DNA of 64,000 bases from Niallia sp052318935. Its GTDB lineage: Bacteria > Bacillota > Bacilli > Bacillales > Cytobacillaceae. Below the pieces are notes generated by a model. It saw only the letters and a program-made list of their open reading frames with translations, was not told the DNA's origin and made no database searches. Both the position numbers and the translations under genes were made by a program. The stretch is taken from assembly GCA_052318935.1 (NCBI GenBank), contig JBQRKO010000006.1; one strand, 5' to 3'. Shown here in pieces: positions 51,588 to 60,653 of the stretch. Positions within the stretch are counted from its first letter, which is position 1; each line of letters opens with the position of its first letter.

Positions 51588-52958
51588 TCATTGTGGCGTT
51601 AGCTGCTCTTCTTCTTTTTCAATTTGGATATGTAATTCATTTATGCACCAATTGCAAAATAAAGCATAGTCATCAATCACTTGTTGTTTATAGGACATGG
51701 AAATAAAAGTGACTTGTGTACAAAACGTTTCGAAGTCATCCCCGATTGCACGGATAATTTCCTTTTCACTATGATAATCTAATAGCTCTTGCTGTACATC
51801 GCCATCTGCTCTTGCGTGAATTTTAGCTGTAATTTTCCCCATGATTTCAAGAGTCGAGTCCAATTTTTCAATACTTGTTACGTGCTTTGTCTTCACTTTC
51901 TTTTTGTATGGGGAACGTTCTCTCACGTAGAAATATTTCCCATCTATTGTCATATAGCCAAGGTATGGATCCTCTAGATGGTGCATCGCTTTTTGAGTGG
52001 TGATTACGCGTTCTCCTTGATGCTCATATTTTTGCCAAAACGGTTCGTGATAAGGCAAGAAATAGCTCGGAATAGGTGATCTCACTTCTTTTACTTCTAA
52101 TACGAGGTCATCAAACGCTTCTTTTCCACCTTCAACAAGGATGTAGTAGCGTTTTAATCCTATTGAAGCCGTGCCAGATCCATATTTTCGTACGACATCC
52201 TTTATCTTGTAATGCTCTCTATTGCGCAGATCTACCGTATCTATTGTTTCGATGTAGCTCTCCCAAGCTTCCTCCAAAGCAAATCTTTCTTCCTGTTCCA
52301 CCGGTTGAATCTCATCAGAGTATACAAATCTCCGCTGCTTGTGTTCATTAATAACAGTAAGCTCCTCGAGTAGTTGACTGGACTTTCGATTTTCTAGTTT
52401 TTTTAAGATTTTTTGGACGGGTCCTTCTGTATTCTTTTTTGAAAAAAATAAGGTGACAGGATCATCCTTTTTCTTATTAAATCGCTTCATTTGCTTATAA
52501 TAAGATTTAATATAAGTGTGTATTCTTTTTTCCTGCTCTTCTACACTGAGTTCAAGTGCCTCACAAATTAAGGAAATGCTGACTGTCATTCGAAGAAGAT
52601 CGTATACGTAAGAGCCAATATATCCTTCATCAAAATCATTGACATCAAATATAATGTCCCCTTTTTCATTTTGAAATGCACCGAAGTTCTCGAAGTGTAA
52701 ATCTCCTTGAATCCAAGTCGATTTATCTGTTGGTGTGTGGTAGGAAAAGGGAATCTTTGTCATATCATAATAAAATAAATAGGCACTTCCTCGATAGAAG
52801 CGGAAAGGGCTTTCCATCATTTGCTGATATTTATCAAGCCTCTGCTCCAAGTTTAATCCGATTACCTCATCATCCATTTGCTGCAAAATCGTTTCAAGCA
52901 CATGCTGGCGCAGCATCGTCCGTGTATCTCTAACTTTAGTGAGCCAATTATTTTCCAT
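51588..52958 (-). CDS. DUF2252 family protein
   Basis: This 456-aa protein of the DUF2252 family has remote similarity to aminoglycoside-phosphotransferase/kinase-like folds. The motifs are FYRGSAYLFYYD near residue 55, WIQGDLHFENFGAF (HxxN-like catalytic segment) and IIFDVNDFDEGYIGS (DxD metal-like segment). The RKYGSGTASIGLKRYYILVEG block is also typical. No substrate is known. It is monocistronic. ATG 52958 follows GGGGGTAT on the minus strand. Confidence 0.9.
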   Translation of the reverse strand: MENNWLTKVRDTRTMLRQHVLETILQQMDDEVIGLNLEQRLDKYQQMMESPFRFYRGSAYLFYYDMTKIPFSYHTPTDKSTWIQGDLHFENFGAFQNEKGDIIFDVNDFDEGYIGSYVYDLLRMTVSISLICEALELSVEEQEKRIHTYIKSYYKQMKRFNKKKDDPVTLFFSKKNTEGPVQKILKKLENRKSSQLLEELTVINEHKQRRFVYSDEIQPVEQEERFALEEAWESYIETIDTVDLRNREHYKIKDVVRKYGSGTASIGLKRYYILVEGGKEAFDDLVLEVKEVRSPIPSYFLPYHEPFWQKYEHQGERVITTQKAMHHLEDPYLGYMTIDGKYFYVRERSPYKKKVKTKHVTSIEKLDSTLEIMGKITAKIHARADGDVQQELLDYHSEKEIIRAIGDDFETFCTQVTFISMSYKQQVIDDYALFCNWCINELHIQIEKEEEQLTPQ

Positions 52959-53163
52959 CTTGAAAATACCCCCATTTATATTGTTTTTTTCTTGAAAAAT
53001 AGGAGAAAAATGCGGCTCCTTTATACCATAATATTACTTTAAACCTTATTTTACTATAAAAAGGAAAAAGACACTCTATTTTTATACTGAAGTGTGATAA
53101 TAGGCAAGGGAGCTTTTCCGTAAAAAAATAGATTGAAACCTTGGTTTCGGCATGCTATTATGT

Positions 53164-53276
53164 AAAAAGTAATTATTCCGATTTACGTGTTGTTTATATT
53201 TTAAGAGATGAATAGATGGTTAAAGATTGATAGATAGTCCAAAATATTATTTTTTAAATCGTAATTATTCCTATTT
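53164..53276 (+). promoter_or_regulatory. Two Zur-like boxes upstream of the nik-type operon
   Basis: Box 1 AAAAAGTAATTATTCCGATTT (53164-53184, three mismatches by my count) and box 2 AAATCGTAATTATTCCTATTT (53256-53276, two mismatches) both match the Bacillus Zur operator AAATCGTAATNATTACGATTT. They are the only copies I noticed and sit 66-160 bp before the first gene. Confidence 0.7.
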
Positions 53277-53342
53277 TTCGATTTACAGTTAAACAAATCT
53301 TAATAGAATAAGCTGAAATGACAGATGAAAGGGAAAGTGGAA

Positions 53343-54953
53343 ATGATGAAAAAGAAATGGGAAAATCTAGTGGTATTAATGGTTTGTGCCATTATATTAT
53401 TAACAGGTTGTAATAGTGGGACAGAAGATCGTTCTAAGAATGCTAGAGGAAATAGATCAACTAATGAATTAGTATTTGCAAGTACAAAAGATATTAGAGA
53501 TATTAATCCACATCTTTACGGTGGAGAGATGGCTGCTCAAAATATTGTATTTGAATCGCTTGTAAAAAACACGAGTAAAGGAATTCAACCAGCTTTAGCA
53601 GAAAGTTGGGATATTTCAAAAGATGGATTAGTGTATACGTTCCATTTAAGAAAAGGCGTAACTTTTACTGACGGAGCGCCATTTAATGCAGATGCGGTTA
53701 AATTAAATGTCGATGCGGTTGTTAGTAATATAGAAAAGAATGCTTGGCTTAATTTAGTTTCACAAATTAAAGACACAAAAGCAATCGATGAACATACGTT
53801 TCAATTAACGTTAAAAAGTCCTTATTATCCAACACTTGAAGAACTCGGATTAACACGTCCATTCCGATTTATTTCACCTAATGATTTTAAAAATGGGACG
53901 ACTGCCGGCGGCGTACAAGGTTATAATGGAACAGGACCATATAAGTTAACAGAACATAAAAAAAATCAGTATGCTGTATTTACTGTTAATGACAAGTACT
54001 GGGGAGATAAACCAAAGATTAACACGATTAAATGGAAAGTGATGCCTAATCACCAAACCATTCTCCTTGCGTTGGAAAAAGGGGAGATTGATTTATTGTT
54101 TGGTGCAGATGGCGATATGATCGATATAGATTCGTTTAATGTATTAATGGAACAAGGCAAATATGGCACTTTAATCAGCCATCCAACGGGTTCTCGTGCG
54201 ATTATATTAAATGCACATCAACCAATTACGAGCGATAAAAAAGTTCGCGAAGCATTTCAGTATGCGATAAATAAAGAAGCAATTGCAGAAGGTATTTTAA
54301 ATGGTTCTGAAAAAGTAGCAGATACCCTGCTGGCACCTTCTGTTCCGTATGCGAATGTTGACTTGCAGCCGAAAAAATATGATGCAGCTAAAGCTGCTGC
54401 CTTGTTAGAAGAAGCTGGCTGGAAAATGAGTAAAGATGGCTATCGTTACAAAGATGGGAAAAAACTTGAAGTAACAATTTATTATAACTCTGATAATGCA
54501 CAAGAACGTACGATTAGTGAATCAATGCAAAATGATCTAAAGCAAGCAGGCGTTAGTTTGAAGATTGTAGGCGAAGAGAAACAAGCTTATTTTGATCGCC
54601 AAAAAACGGGTGCATTTGATTTGATGTATTCCTTATCATGGGGGCTGCCTTATGATCCGCAAACATATGTATCTTCATGGCGTGTACCATCTCATGCTGA
54701 CTACCAAGCTCAAAAAGGTTTAGAGAAAAAAGAATGGTTAGATCAAACGATTACGGATTTATTGGCTGAACAAGATGAACAAAAACGGAAAGACATGTAT
54801 AAAGATGTTTTAACTTATGTACATGAAGAAAATGTGTATATTCCATTAACGTATGCAGTGACAAAAGCTGTCAGCATTAAGCAGTTAAAAGGCGTTGATT
54901 TTAACGTATCGCAGTACGAGATTCCGTTTGAGAAGATGTATTTTGCAGAGTGA
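53343..54953 (+). CDS. nikA: NikA/CntA-like ABC transporter substrate-binding lipoprotein
   Basis: This 536-aa family-5 solute-binding lipoprotein has lipobox LLTGC near residue 24. It is collinear with E. coli NikA: INPHLYGGEMAAQNIVFESLVK, RPFRFISPNDFKN, VADTLLAPSVPYAN and RVPSHADYQAQ. It should bind nickel or a metal-metallophore complex outside the membrane and hand it to NikBC. ATG 53343 (or 53346) follows AAAGGGAAAG; the ATG at 53325 has no site. Zur-like boxes upstream suggest zinc-responsive control rather than NikR. Confidence 0.9.
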   Translation: MMKKKWENLVVLMVCAIILLTGCNSGTEDRSKNARGNRSTNELVFASTKDIRDINPHLYGGEMAAQNIVFESLVKNTSKGIQPALAESWDISKDGLVYTFHLRKGVTFTDGAPFNADAVKLNVDAVVSNIEKNAWLNLVSQIKDTKAIDEHTFQLTLKSPYYPTLEELGLTRPFRFISPNDFKNGTTAGGVQGYNGTGPYKLTEHKKNQYAVFTVNDKYWGDKPKINTIKWKVMPNHQTILLALEKGEIDLLFGADGDMIDIDSFNVLMEQGKYGTLISHPTGSRAIILNAHQPITSDKKVREAFQYAINKEAIAEGILNGSEKVADTLLAPSVPYANVDLQPKKYDAAKAAALLEEAGWKMSKDGYRYKDGKKLEVTIYYNSDNAQERTISESMQNDLKQAGVSLKIVGEEKQAYFDRQKTGAFDLMYSLSWGLPYDPQTYVSSWRVPSHADYQAQKGLEKKEWLDQTITDLLAEQDEQKRKDMYKDVLTYVHEENVYIPLTYAVTKAVSIKQLKGVDFNVSQYEIPFEKMYFAE

Positions 54954-54969
54954 TGTTTAAATAAGTAAT

Positions 54970-55080
54970 ATTCAGAGCGGAGAAGGTCGAGGCTCGGAAA
55001 TCACGGAGTCCGTAGGTGATGCTGCATGAGGTCTGGGGTGACAAGGTTCGACCGCTATCATTGAACATCTTCTTATTATG
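54970..55080 (+). other. Structured spacer between nikA and nikB
   Basis: This 110-nt GC-richer segment has AGCGG...GGTCGA pairing with TCGACCGCT, and ATCAC...GTGAT inside. There is no open frame and no T-run. It may tune nikA against nikB expression or be an inserted repeat. Confidence 0.5.
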
Positions 55081-55112
55081 GCCAATGAAAAAACACATGG
55101 GGGAGAATTAGT

Positions 55113-56042
55113 TTGACAAGGTATATTGTAAAAAGGCTGATAGCGGTTTTGCCAATAATGTTGGGCATATCCTTCTTCGCCTTTGTGCTGATCAATTTAA
55201 GAACGAGTGATCCTGCTGAAATCGCTCTTCGCGTGAATCAAGTAACACCGACGGAGGAAATGGTAGAGGCGATGCGGGAAGAATTGGGACTGGATAAGCC
55301 TTTCTTCATACGATATGTTACGTGGTTAGGCAACAGTTTAAAAGGCGACTTTGGGACAAGTTATATTAGCCATCAACCAGTTGCCGATGAAATGGCACTC
55401 GCTTTGCCAGCTACTCTCTCTCTAGCAGTTACGGCGCTTATCATCATACTTATTTTAAGTATCGTGATAGGCGTTTTGTGTGCTATTTATGAAGGGAGTA
55501 TCGGGGACAAAATCCTGCGAGGCGTCCTATTTTTAGGAACTGCAGTGCCAAGCTTTTGGATGGGAATATTACTCATTTGGTTTTTTTCTGTAAAAATGAA
55601 CTGGTTTGATACAAGTGGAATGGAACGGGCAAGCTCTGTTATTCTGCCAGCGATTACTTTAGCACTGACATACATGTCAACGTATGTTCGTTTAATTCGA
55701 AGCAATATGATTAAAAATAAAAAGGAAAACTATGTTTTATATGCACGAGTGAGAGGTTTAAAGGAGAGCACGATTATGAGGCAAGTATTTAAAAATTCTT
55801 TACAGACTTCAATGACTGCTTTAGGGATGTCGATTCCAAAATTAATTGCAGGAACAGTTATTGTCGAAAATATATTTGCATGGCCAGGTGTTGGAAGATT
55901 ATGTGTAACAGCGATTTTTAATTCCGATTTTCCCATCATTCAAGCATATATTTTAATCATGGCAATTATGTTTGTGGCCTGTAATTTCATCGTGGATATC
56001 CTTAATATGATGCTGGATCCTCGCTTGAGAAAGGAACAATAA
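55113..56042 (+). CDS. nikB: Nickel/metallophore ABC transporter permease NikB
   Basis: This 309-aa permease of the oligopeptide/nickel class has six membrane helices and the EAA-like cytoplasmic loop YARVRGLKESTIMRQVFKNS that contacts the ATPases. The N-terminal MTRYIVKRLIAVLPIMLGISFFAFVL helix is typical of DppB/NikB. It begins with TTG 55113 after GGGGGAG, and nikC follows after 1 bp. Confidence 0.92.
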   Translation: MTRYIVKRLIAVLPIMLGISFFAFVLINLRTSDPAEIALRVNQVTPTEEMVEAMREELGLDKPFFIRYVTWLGNSLKGDFGTSYISHQPVADEMALALPATLSLAVTALIIILILSIVIGVLCAIYEGSIGDKILRGVLFLGTAVPSFWMGILLIWFFSVKMNWFDTSGMERASSVILPAITLALTYMSTYVRLIRSNMIKNKKENYVLYARVRGLKESTIMRQVFKNSLQTSMTALGMSIPKLIAGTVIVENIFAWPGVGRLCVTAIFNSDFPIIQAYILIMAIMFVACNFIVDILNMMLDPRLRKEQ

Positions 56043-56043
56043 G

Positions 56044-56925
56044 ATGAATTTTTGGACGCGCTTAAAATCGGATAATATGGCTATCGCCTGTATCATGTTT
56101 CTTTTTATCGTCATCATGGCAGGGGTCATGGCGCCGATTATTGCCCCGCATGATCCGTTAGAAATGAACGTCATTAATAAGTATGCAGGACCTACTCTTT
56201 CCTATCCTCTTGGGACGGATCATCTCGGTCGCTGCGTATTATCAAAACTATTATTTGGGATTCGGACAACGATTATTTATGCATTAATTGCGACATGCAT
56301 CACGGTGGCGATTGGAACGGTGATGGGAATGATTGCTGGGTTTTTCCGCGGCAAAGTAGATGAAGTGATCATGAGATTTTGTGATATCATGCTTTCTTTT
56401 CCAACAGAAGTCATGATCCTTGCGATTGTAGGTGTATTAGGACCTAGTTTATCGAATGTCGTGATTGCTAATATCATTGCGAAGTGGGCGTGGTATACAC
56501 GGATGATTCGATCGGTTGTCATTCAATATACGGATAAAAACTATATTCGCTTTGCTAAAGTGTCCGGTTGTTCAACAGGCCACATTATGAGAAAGCATTT
56601 ATTGCCTGGCGTAACAGGGGAAGTATCTGTTCTTGCCACACTTGATATTGGTTCGGTGATTTTAAATATTTCCGCGCTGTCTTTTTTAGGGTTAGGCGTA
56701 CAAGCTCCAACACCTGAGTGGGGAATGATGTTAAATGAAGCGAAGAATGTGATGGTCACACATCCTACACAAATGATCGCACCAGGGTTTGCTATTCTCA
56801 TTATCGTTGCGGTATTTAATTTCTTAGGCGATAGTTTACAGGCGGCGTTAAATCCTAAGCAATTTCATAAGAAAGGGGGAAAATGGAATGTCTTTATTAG
56901 ACGTAAAAAATTTATTCGTCCATGA
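56044..56925 (+). CDS. nikC: Nickel/metallophore ABC transporter permease NikC
   Basis: This 293-aa second permease has the EAA loop IRFAKVSGCSTGHIMRKHLLPG and five to six membrane helices. The DPLEMNVINKYAGPTLSYPLGTDHLGR-type entry (LGTDHLGRCVLSKLLFG) is the family N-terminal signature. Its 3' end overlaps nikD by 38 bp; the last ~15 residues are basic and may be a read-out of the overlap. Confidence 0.92.
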   Translation: MNFWTRLKSDNMAIACIMFLFIVIMAGVMAPIIAPHDPLEMNVINKYAGPTLSYPLGTDHLGRCVLSKLLFGIRTTIIYALIATCITVAIGTVMGMIAGFFRGKVDEVIMRFCDIMLSFPTEVMILAIVGVLGPSLSNVVIANIIAKWAWYTRMIRSVVIQYTDKNYIRFAKVSGCSTGHIMRKHLLPGVTGEVSVLATLDIGSVILNISALSFLGLGVQAPTPEWGMMLNEAKNVMVTHPTQMIAPGFAILIIVAVFNFLGDSLQAALNPKQFHKKGGKWNVFIRRKKFIRP

Positions 56926-57718
56926 TATACGTACAGGAGAAGAAATTGTAAAAAACCTTCATTTTTCCCTGGAACGAAATACATGCTTAGGAATTGTCGG
57001 CGAAAGCGGCAGCGGTAAATCAATGACAGCGAAAGCCATTCTTGGTTTAACATCGCCATGGCTTGAGACGAGTGGAGTAATTAATTTTGCAGGGGAAAAT
57101 CTGCTGAACGCGACAAGGGAACAGCTTCGTATGATAAGAGGGCAGAAAATCTGTATGATTTTACAAGATGCGCATGCGTCGTTTAACCCCCTTTACACGA
57201 TTGGTAAACAAATGAGCGAAACGTTTCGAGAACATTTTGGTGTGCGTAAGAAGGATGCAATCGAGATGGCTGTCGATGCGCTAGAAAAAATGAATATTCA
57301 TCATCCAGCACAAGTAATCAAAAAATATCCGCATCAATTATCAGGTGGCATGCTGCAGCGGTGTATGATTGCAATTGCGATGACAATGAAACCGGACATT
57401 ATTATTGCCGATGAACCGACGACGGCACTTGATGCCATTAATCAACAGGAAGTAGTCGAGGAGTTTAAACGTATACGTGAGTTGACTGGTACCTCGATGA
57501 TTTTTATCTCGCATGACTTAGGAGTGATCCAATATTTGGCTCAAGACGTGCTCGTCATGCAAAATGGGGCATGTGTAGAGTATGGGAAAAGTGAGGAACT
57601 ATTTGCCGACCCTAAACATGATTTCACCAAATATTTGATAGAGAGACGATTAAGCTTATCAGAGCCGTTCCAACAATCGATAAGACACGGAGGCATTCAC
57701 CATGTTCGTGCAAATTAA
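56888..57718 (+). CDS. nikD: Nickel/metallophore ABC transporter ATPase NikD
   Basis: This 276-aa ATPase has Walker A GESGSGKSM, signature LSGGM, Walker B IIIADEPTTALD and the switch His in ISHDLGV. It starts inside nikC at ATG 56888 after AAAGGGGGAAA and overlaps nikE by 17 bp, so the operon is tightly coupled. Confidence 0.93.
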   Translation: MSLLDVKNLFVHDIRTGEEIVKNLHFSLERNTCLGIVGESGSGKSMTAKAILGLTSPWLETSGVINFAGENLLNATREQLRMIRGQKICMILQDAHASFNPLYTIGKQMSETFREHFGVRKKDAIEMAVDALEKMNIHHPAQVIKKYPHQLSGGMLQRCMIAIAMTMKPDIIIADEPTTALDAINQQEVVEEFKRIRELTGTSMIFISHDLGVIQYLAQDVLVMQNGACVEYGKSEELFADPKHDFTKYLIERRLSLSEPFQQSIRHGGIHHVRAN

Positions 57719-58460
57719 GGATATTTATATGAGTTATTCGACTGGGGAAGGATATTTTACAAGAAAAAGATTAGATGTCCTTAAAGGAATTGACTTTTCC
57801 ATTCAAAAAGGTGAATGTGTCGGTTTATTAGGGGAAAGCGGCAGCGGCAAAAGCACGCTTAGTCGGATTTTGCTTGGATTAGAAAAAGCAAAAAAGGGCT
57901 CTGTCATGATAGAAGGGGAGCCAATTTCGAAATGGCTAAAGAAAAACCGCGGGAAAATGAGTGTTGTTTTTCAAGACTATACGTCTTCTGTCAATCCGGG
58001 TTTTATGATAAAAGATATCATTGCGGAGCCGCTGATTGCCATTGGGGACAACCAAAACCTGCCGGAGCGAATAACCGCTCTTCTCGAAAAAGTAGGACTT
58101 CCTATCTCTTTATTGGAAAAATATCCACATGAACTTAGCGGCGGACAACTACAGCGAGTTTGTATTGCCCGAGCCATTTCCACTCATCCTGCATTTATTG
58201 TATTCGACGAGGCGCTTAGTTCGTTGGATGTGTCGGTGCAATCACAAATACTTGACTTGCTGCATGAACTGAAAAAGGAAATGAATATGACCTATCTGTT
58301 TATCGCACATGACATAGAAGCAGTCGTCAATTTATGCGATAGAATCCTTTTTCTTTATAAAGGACAAATGGTAGAGGATGCAGCACATGATCAACTGATG
58401 AATATAAAAAATGAATATGCTAGGCGGCTAATAGGTTCTGTGTTTCCATTAAATGTGTAG
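57702..58460 (+). CDS. nikE: Nickel/metallophore ABC transporter ATPase NikE
   Basis: This 252-aa second ATPase has Walker A GESGSGKST, signature LSGGQ, Walker B FIVFDEALSSLD and switch His in IAHDIEA. With NikD it forms the heterodimeric motor. It is the last gene of the operon and a terminator follows within 40 bp. Confidence 0.93.
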   Translation: MFVQIKDIYMSYSTGEGYFTRKRLDVLKGIDFSIQKGECVGLLGESGSGKSTLSRILLGLEKAKKGSVMIEGEPISKWLKKNRGKMSVVFQDYTSSVNPGFMIKDIIAEPLIAIGDNQNLPERITALLEKVGLPISLLEKYPHELSGGQLQRVCIARAISTHPAFIVFDEALSSLDVSVQSQILDLLHELKKEMNMTYLFIAHDIEAVVNLCDRILFLYKGQMVEDAAHDQLMNIKNEYARRLIGSVFPLNV

Positions 58461-58479
58461 GATGTTTAGTAAAACTCTA

Positions 58480-58510
58480 ACGATACTTAAAAAAGGTATC
58501 GTATTTTTTT
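58480..58510 (+). terminator. Terminator after the nik-type operon
   Basis: ACGATAC (58480-58486) pairs with GTATCGT (58496-58502), followed by ATTTTTTT. Confidence 0.88.
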
Positions 58511-58633
58511 GCTCTAAATTCTTAGATTCCCTCCTTCTTATAAAAAACTTAGAAATTATAGGTGTTTGTACAAGCGTGTTGATGGAACAGTTAATATACT
58601 TTAATGAAACTAATTTCTGGGAGGTTAAAAACA

Positions 58634-59641
58634 TTGAAAAAAGCATTAATTACTGGGATTACAGGACAAGATGGATCTTATCTTGCTGAGTTACTGTTAC
58701 AAAAAGGCTATGAGGTTCATGGGATCGTACGAAGAAGCAGTACGTTTAATACGGACAGAATTGATCATCTTTTAGATAATCAAAAATTATTTTTACACTA
58801 CGGAGATTTGAGTGATGGTGGCAACCTTCGAAGCCTAATCAACAAAATTCAACCAGATGAAATTTATAACTTAGGTGCACAAAGCCATGTGCAAGTATCT
58901 TTTGATGTTCCTGAATTCACGGCAGATGTAGATGCTTTAGGTGCTTTGCATATTTTAGAAGCTATTCGTGAAGTGAATCCAAAGATTAAATTTTATCAAG
59001 CGTCCTCTAGTGAGCTATATGGAAAAGTGCAAGAAATCCCTCAAAAGGAAACAACCCCTTTTTATCCAAGAAGTCCTTATGCTGTAGCAAAGCTTTATGC
59101 TTATTGGATTACTGTGAACTACAGAGAAGCATATGATTTATATGCATGCAATGGGATTTTGTTCAATCATGAATCACCAAGAAGAGGAAAAAACTTCGTA
59201 ACAAGAAAAATCACGACAGGTCTTGCCAATATTGTGAATGGCAAACAAGAAAAGCTTGTATTAGGAAACCTACATGCTAAAAGGGACTGGGGTTTTGCTG
59301 GTGACTATGTAGAGGCAATGTGGTTGATGCTGCAGCAAGAAAAAGCCGAAGATTATGTAATTGCAACAGGTGAAACCCATACAGTGAAGGAGTTTTGCGA
59401 TATTGCTTTCCAAAAAGCAGGCATCACGCTTACTTGGACAGGTGAAGGATTAGATGAGAAAGGCATTGATGCAAAAACTGGGAAAGAATTGATTGTAGTG
59501 AGCGAGAAGTATTTTAGACCAAGTGAGGTAGATCTACTTTTAGGTGATCCCACTAATGCAGTAACGAAATTGGGATGGGTGCAAAAAGTCAGCTTCGAAC
59601 AACTAGTTGAAATGATGGTAGAGAGTGACCTAAAACAGTAA
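58634..59641 (+). CDS. gmd: GDP-mannose 4,6-dehydratase
   Basis: This 335-aa short-chain dehydrogenase makes GDP-4-keto-6-deoxymannose from GDP-mannose. The NADP-binding motif ITGITGQDGSYLAELL, catalytic SSSELYGKV and YPRSPYAVAKLYAYW are intact, as is the Gmd-specific FNHESPRRG loop. TTG 58634 follows GGGAGG and gives the usual N-terminus; the longer frame from 58604 includes the ribosome-binding site. It is first in a gmd-fcl-manC cassette. Confidence 0.95.
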   Translation: MKKALITGITGQDGSYLAELLLQKGYEVHGIVRRSSTFNTDRIDHLLDNQKLFLHYGDLSDGGNLRSLINKIQPDEIYNLGAQSHVQVSFDVPEFTADVDALGALHILEAIREVNPKIKFYQASSSELYGKVQEIPQKETTPFYPRSPYAVAKLYAYWITVNYREAYDLYACNGILFNHESPRRGKNFVTRKITTGLANIVNGKQEKLVLGNLHAKRDWGFAGDYVEAMWLMLQQEKAEDYVIATGETHTVKEFCDIAFQKAGITLTWTGEGLDEKGIDAKTGKELIVVSEKYFRPSEVDLLLGDPTNAVTKLGWVQKVSFEQLVEMMVESDLKQ

Positions 59642-59670
59642 ACACCGCAATGAAAGGGGGATTATTATCA

Positions 59671-60603
59671 GTGGAAAAGGATAGCAAAATATATGTTGCT
59701 GGACATAAGGGTCTCGTTGGCTCAGCAATCGTGAGAAACCTGAAAGAGAAAGGGTATAAACATATCATTGGGAAAACCCGTCAAGAACTTGATTTAACGA
59801 AGCAAGCAGAAGTGGAGCAATTTTTTAAAGACGAAAAGGTTGATTATGTATTTTTAGCAGCTGCAAAGGTTGGTGGAATCGGTTCAAACAATGCATATCC
59901 AGCCGATTACATTATGGATAACTTATTAATGGAATGTAATGTGATAAGAAGTGCGTTTCATAATAAAGTCAAAAAACTTATGTTCTTAGGAAGCTCTTGT
60001 ATTTATCCTAAATTTTGTCCGCAGCCAATTAAAGAAGAGTATCTGCTAACAGGAACCTTAGAATCCACAAATGAAGCGTACGCATTAGCAAAGATTGCTG
60101 GATTAAAGATGTGCCAGTTTTTTAATACTCAATATGGCACTAATTTTGTCAGTGTAATGCCTACAAACCTTTATGGACCTCATGATCGATTTGATCCTAA
60201 TCACTCCCATGTTATACCTGCCATGATTACAAAAATGGATGCTGCGAAGAAGTTAAATAAACCCGTTGTGGAATTATGGGGTACAGGCACGCCGCTAAGA
60301 GAATTTTTATATGTAGAGGATATGGCAGAAGCATGTGTCTATTTAATGGAAAACTATGAAGGAAACGAGCATATTAATATCGGTACAGGCACGGATATTA
60401 GCATTAAAGATTTAGCAGAATTAATCAAAAAAGTAATTGGCTACGAAGGTAAAATCGTTTTTGATCCAACGAAACCGGATGGTACACCAAGGAAACTATT
60501 AGATGTATCTAAATTAACCAATGCTGGTTGGAAACCGAAAGTAGATTTAGAAGAAGGGTTAAGATTAACCTATGAATTTTATAAAAACGAGGAACAAATC
60601 TAA
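59671..60603 (+). CDS. fcl: GDP-L-fucose synthase
   Basis: This 310-aa epimerase-reductase converts GDP-4-keto-6-deoxymannose to GDP-L-fucose. The Rossmann motif GHKGLVGSA, catalytic GSSCIYPKFC (Ser and Cys) and NEAYALAKIAGLK (Tyr, Lys) are present, as is the substrate loop HSHVIPAMI. GTG 59671 is preferred because AAAGGGGG lies 10 bp upstream; the ATG at 59650 precedes that site. Confidence 0.94.
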   Translation: MEKDSKIYVAGHKGLVGSAIVRNLKEKGYKHIIGKTRQELDLTKQAEVEQFFKDEKVDYVFLAAAKVGGIGSNNAYPADYIMDNLLMECNVIRSAFHNKVKKLMFLGSSCIYPKFCPQPIKEEYLLTGTLESTNEAYALAKIAGLKMCQFFNTQYGTNFVSVMPTNLYGPHDRFDPNHSHVIPAMITKMDAAKKLNKPVVELWGTGTPLREFLYVEDMAEACVYLMENYEGNEHINIGTGTDISIKDLAELIKKVIGYEGKIVFDPTKPDGTPRKLLDVSKLTNAGWKPKVDLEEGLRLTYEFYKNEEQI

Positions 60604-60653
60604 AAAAGAAAGAGGGGGGAGTGGGACAGATACAAAAGAGGGAGTTTAATCAA

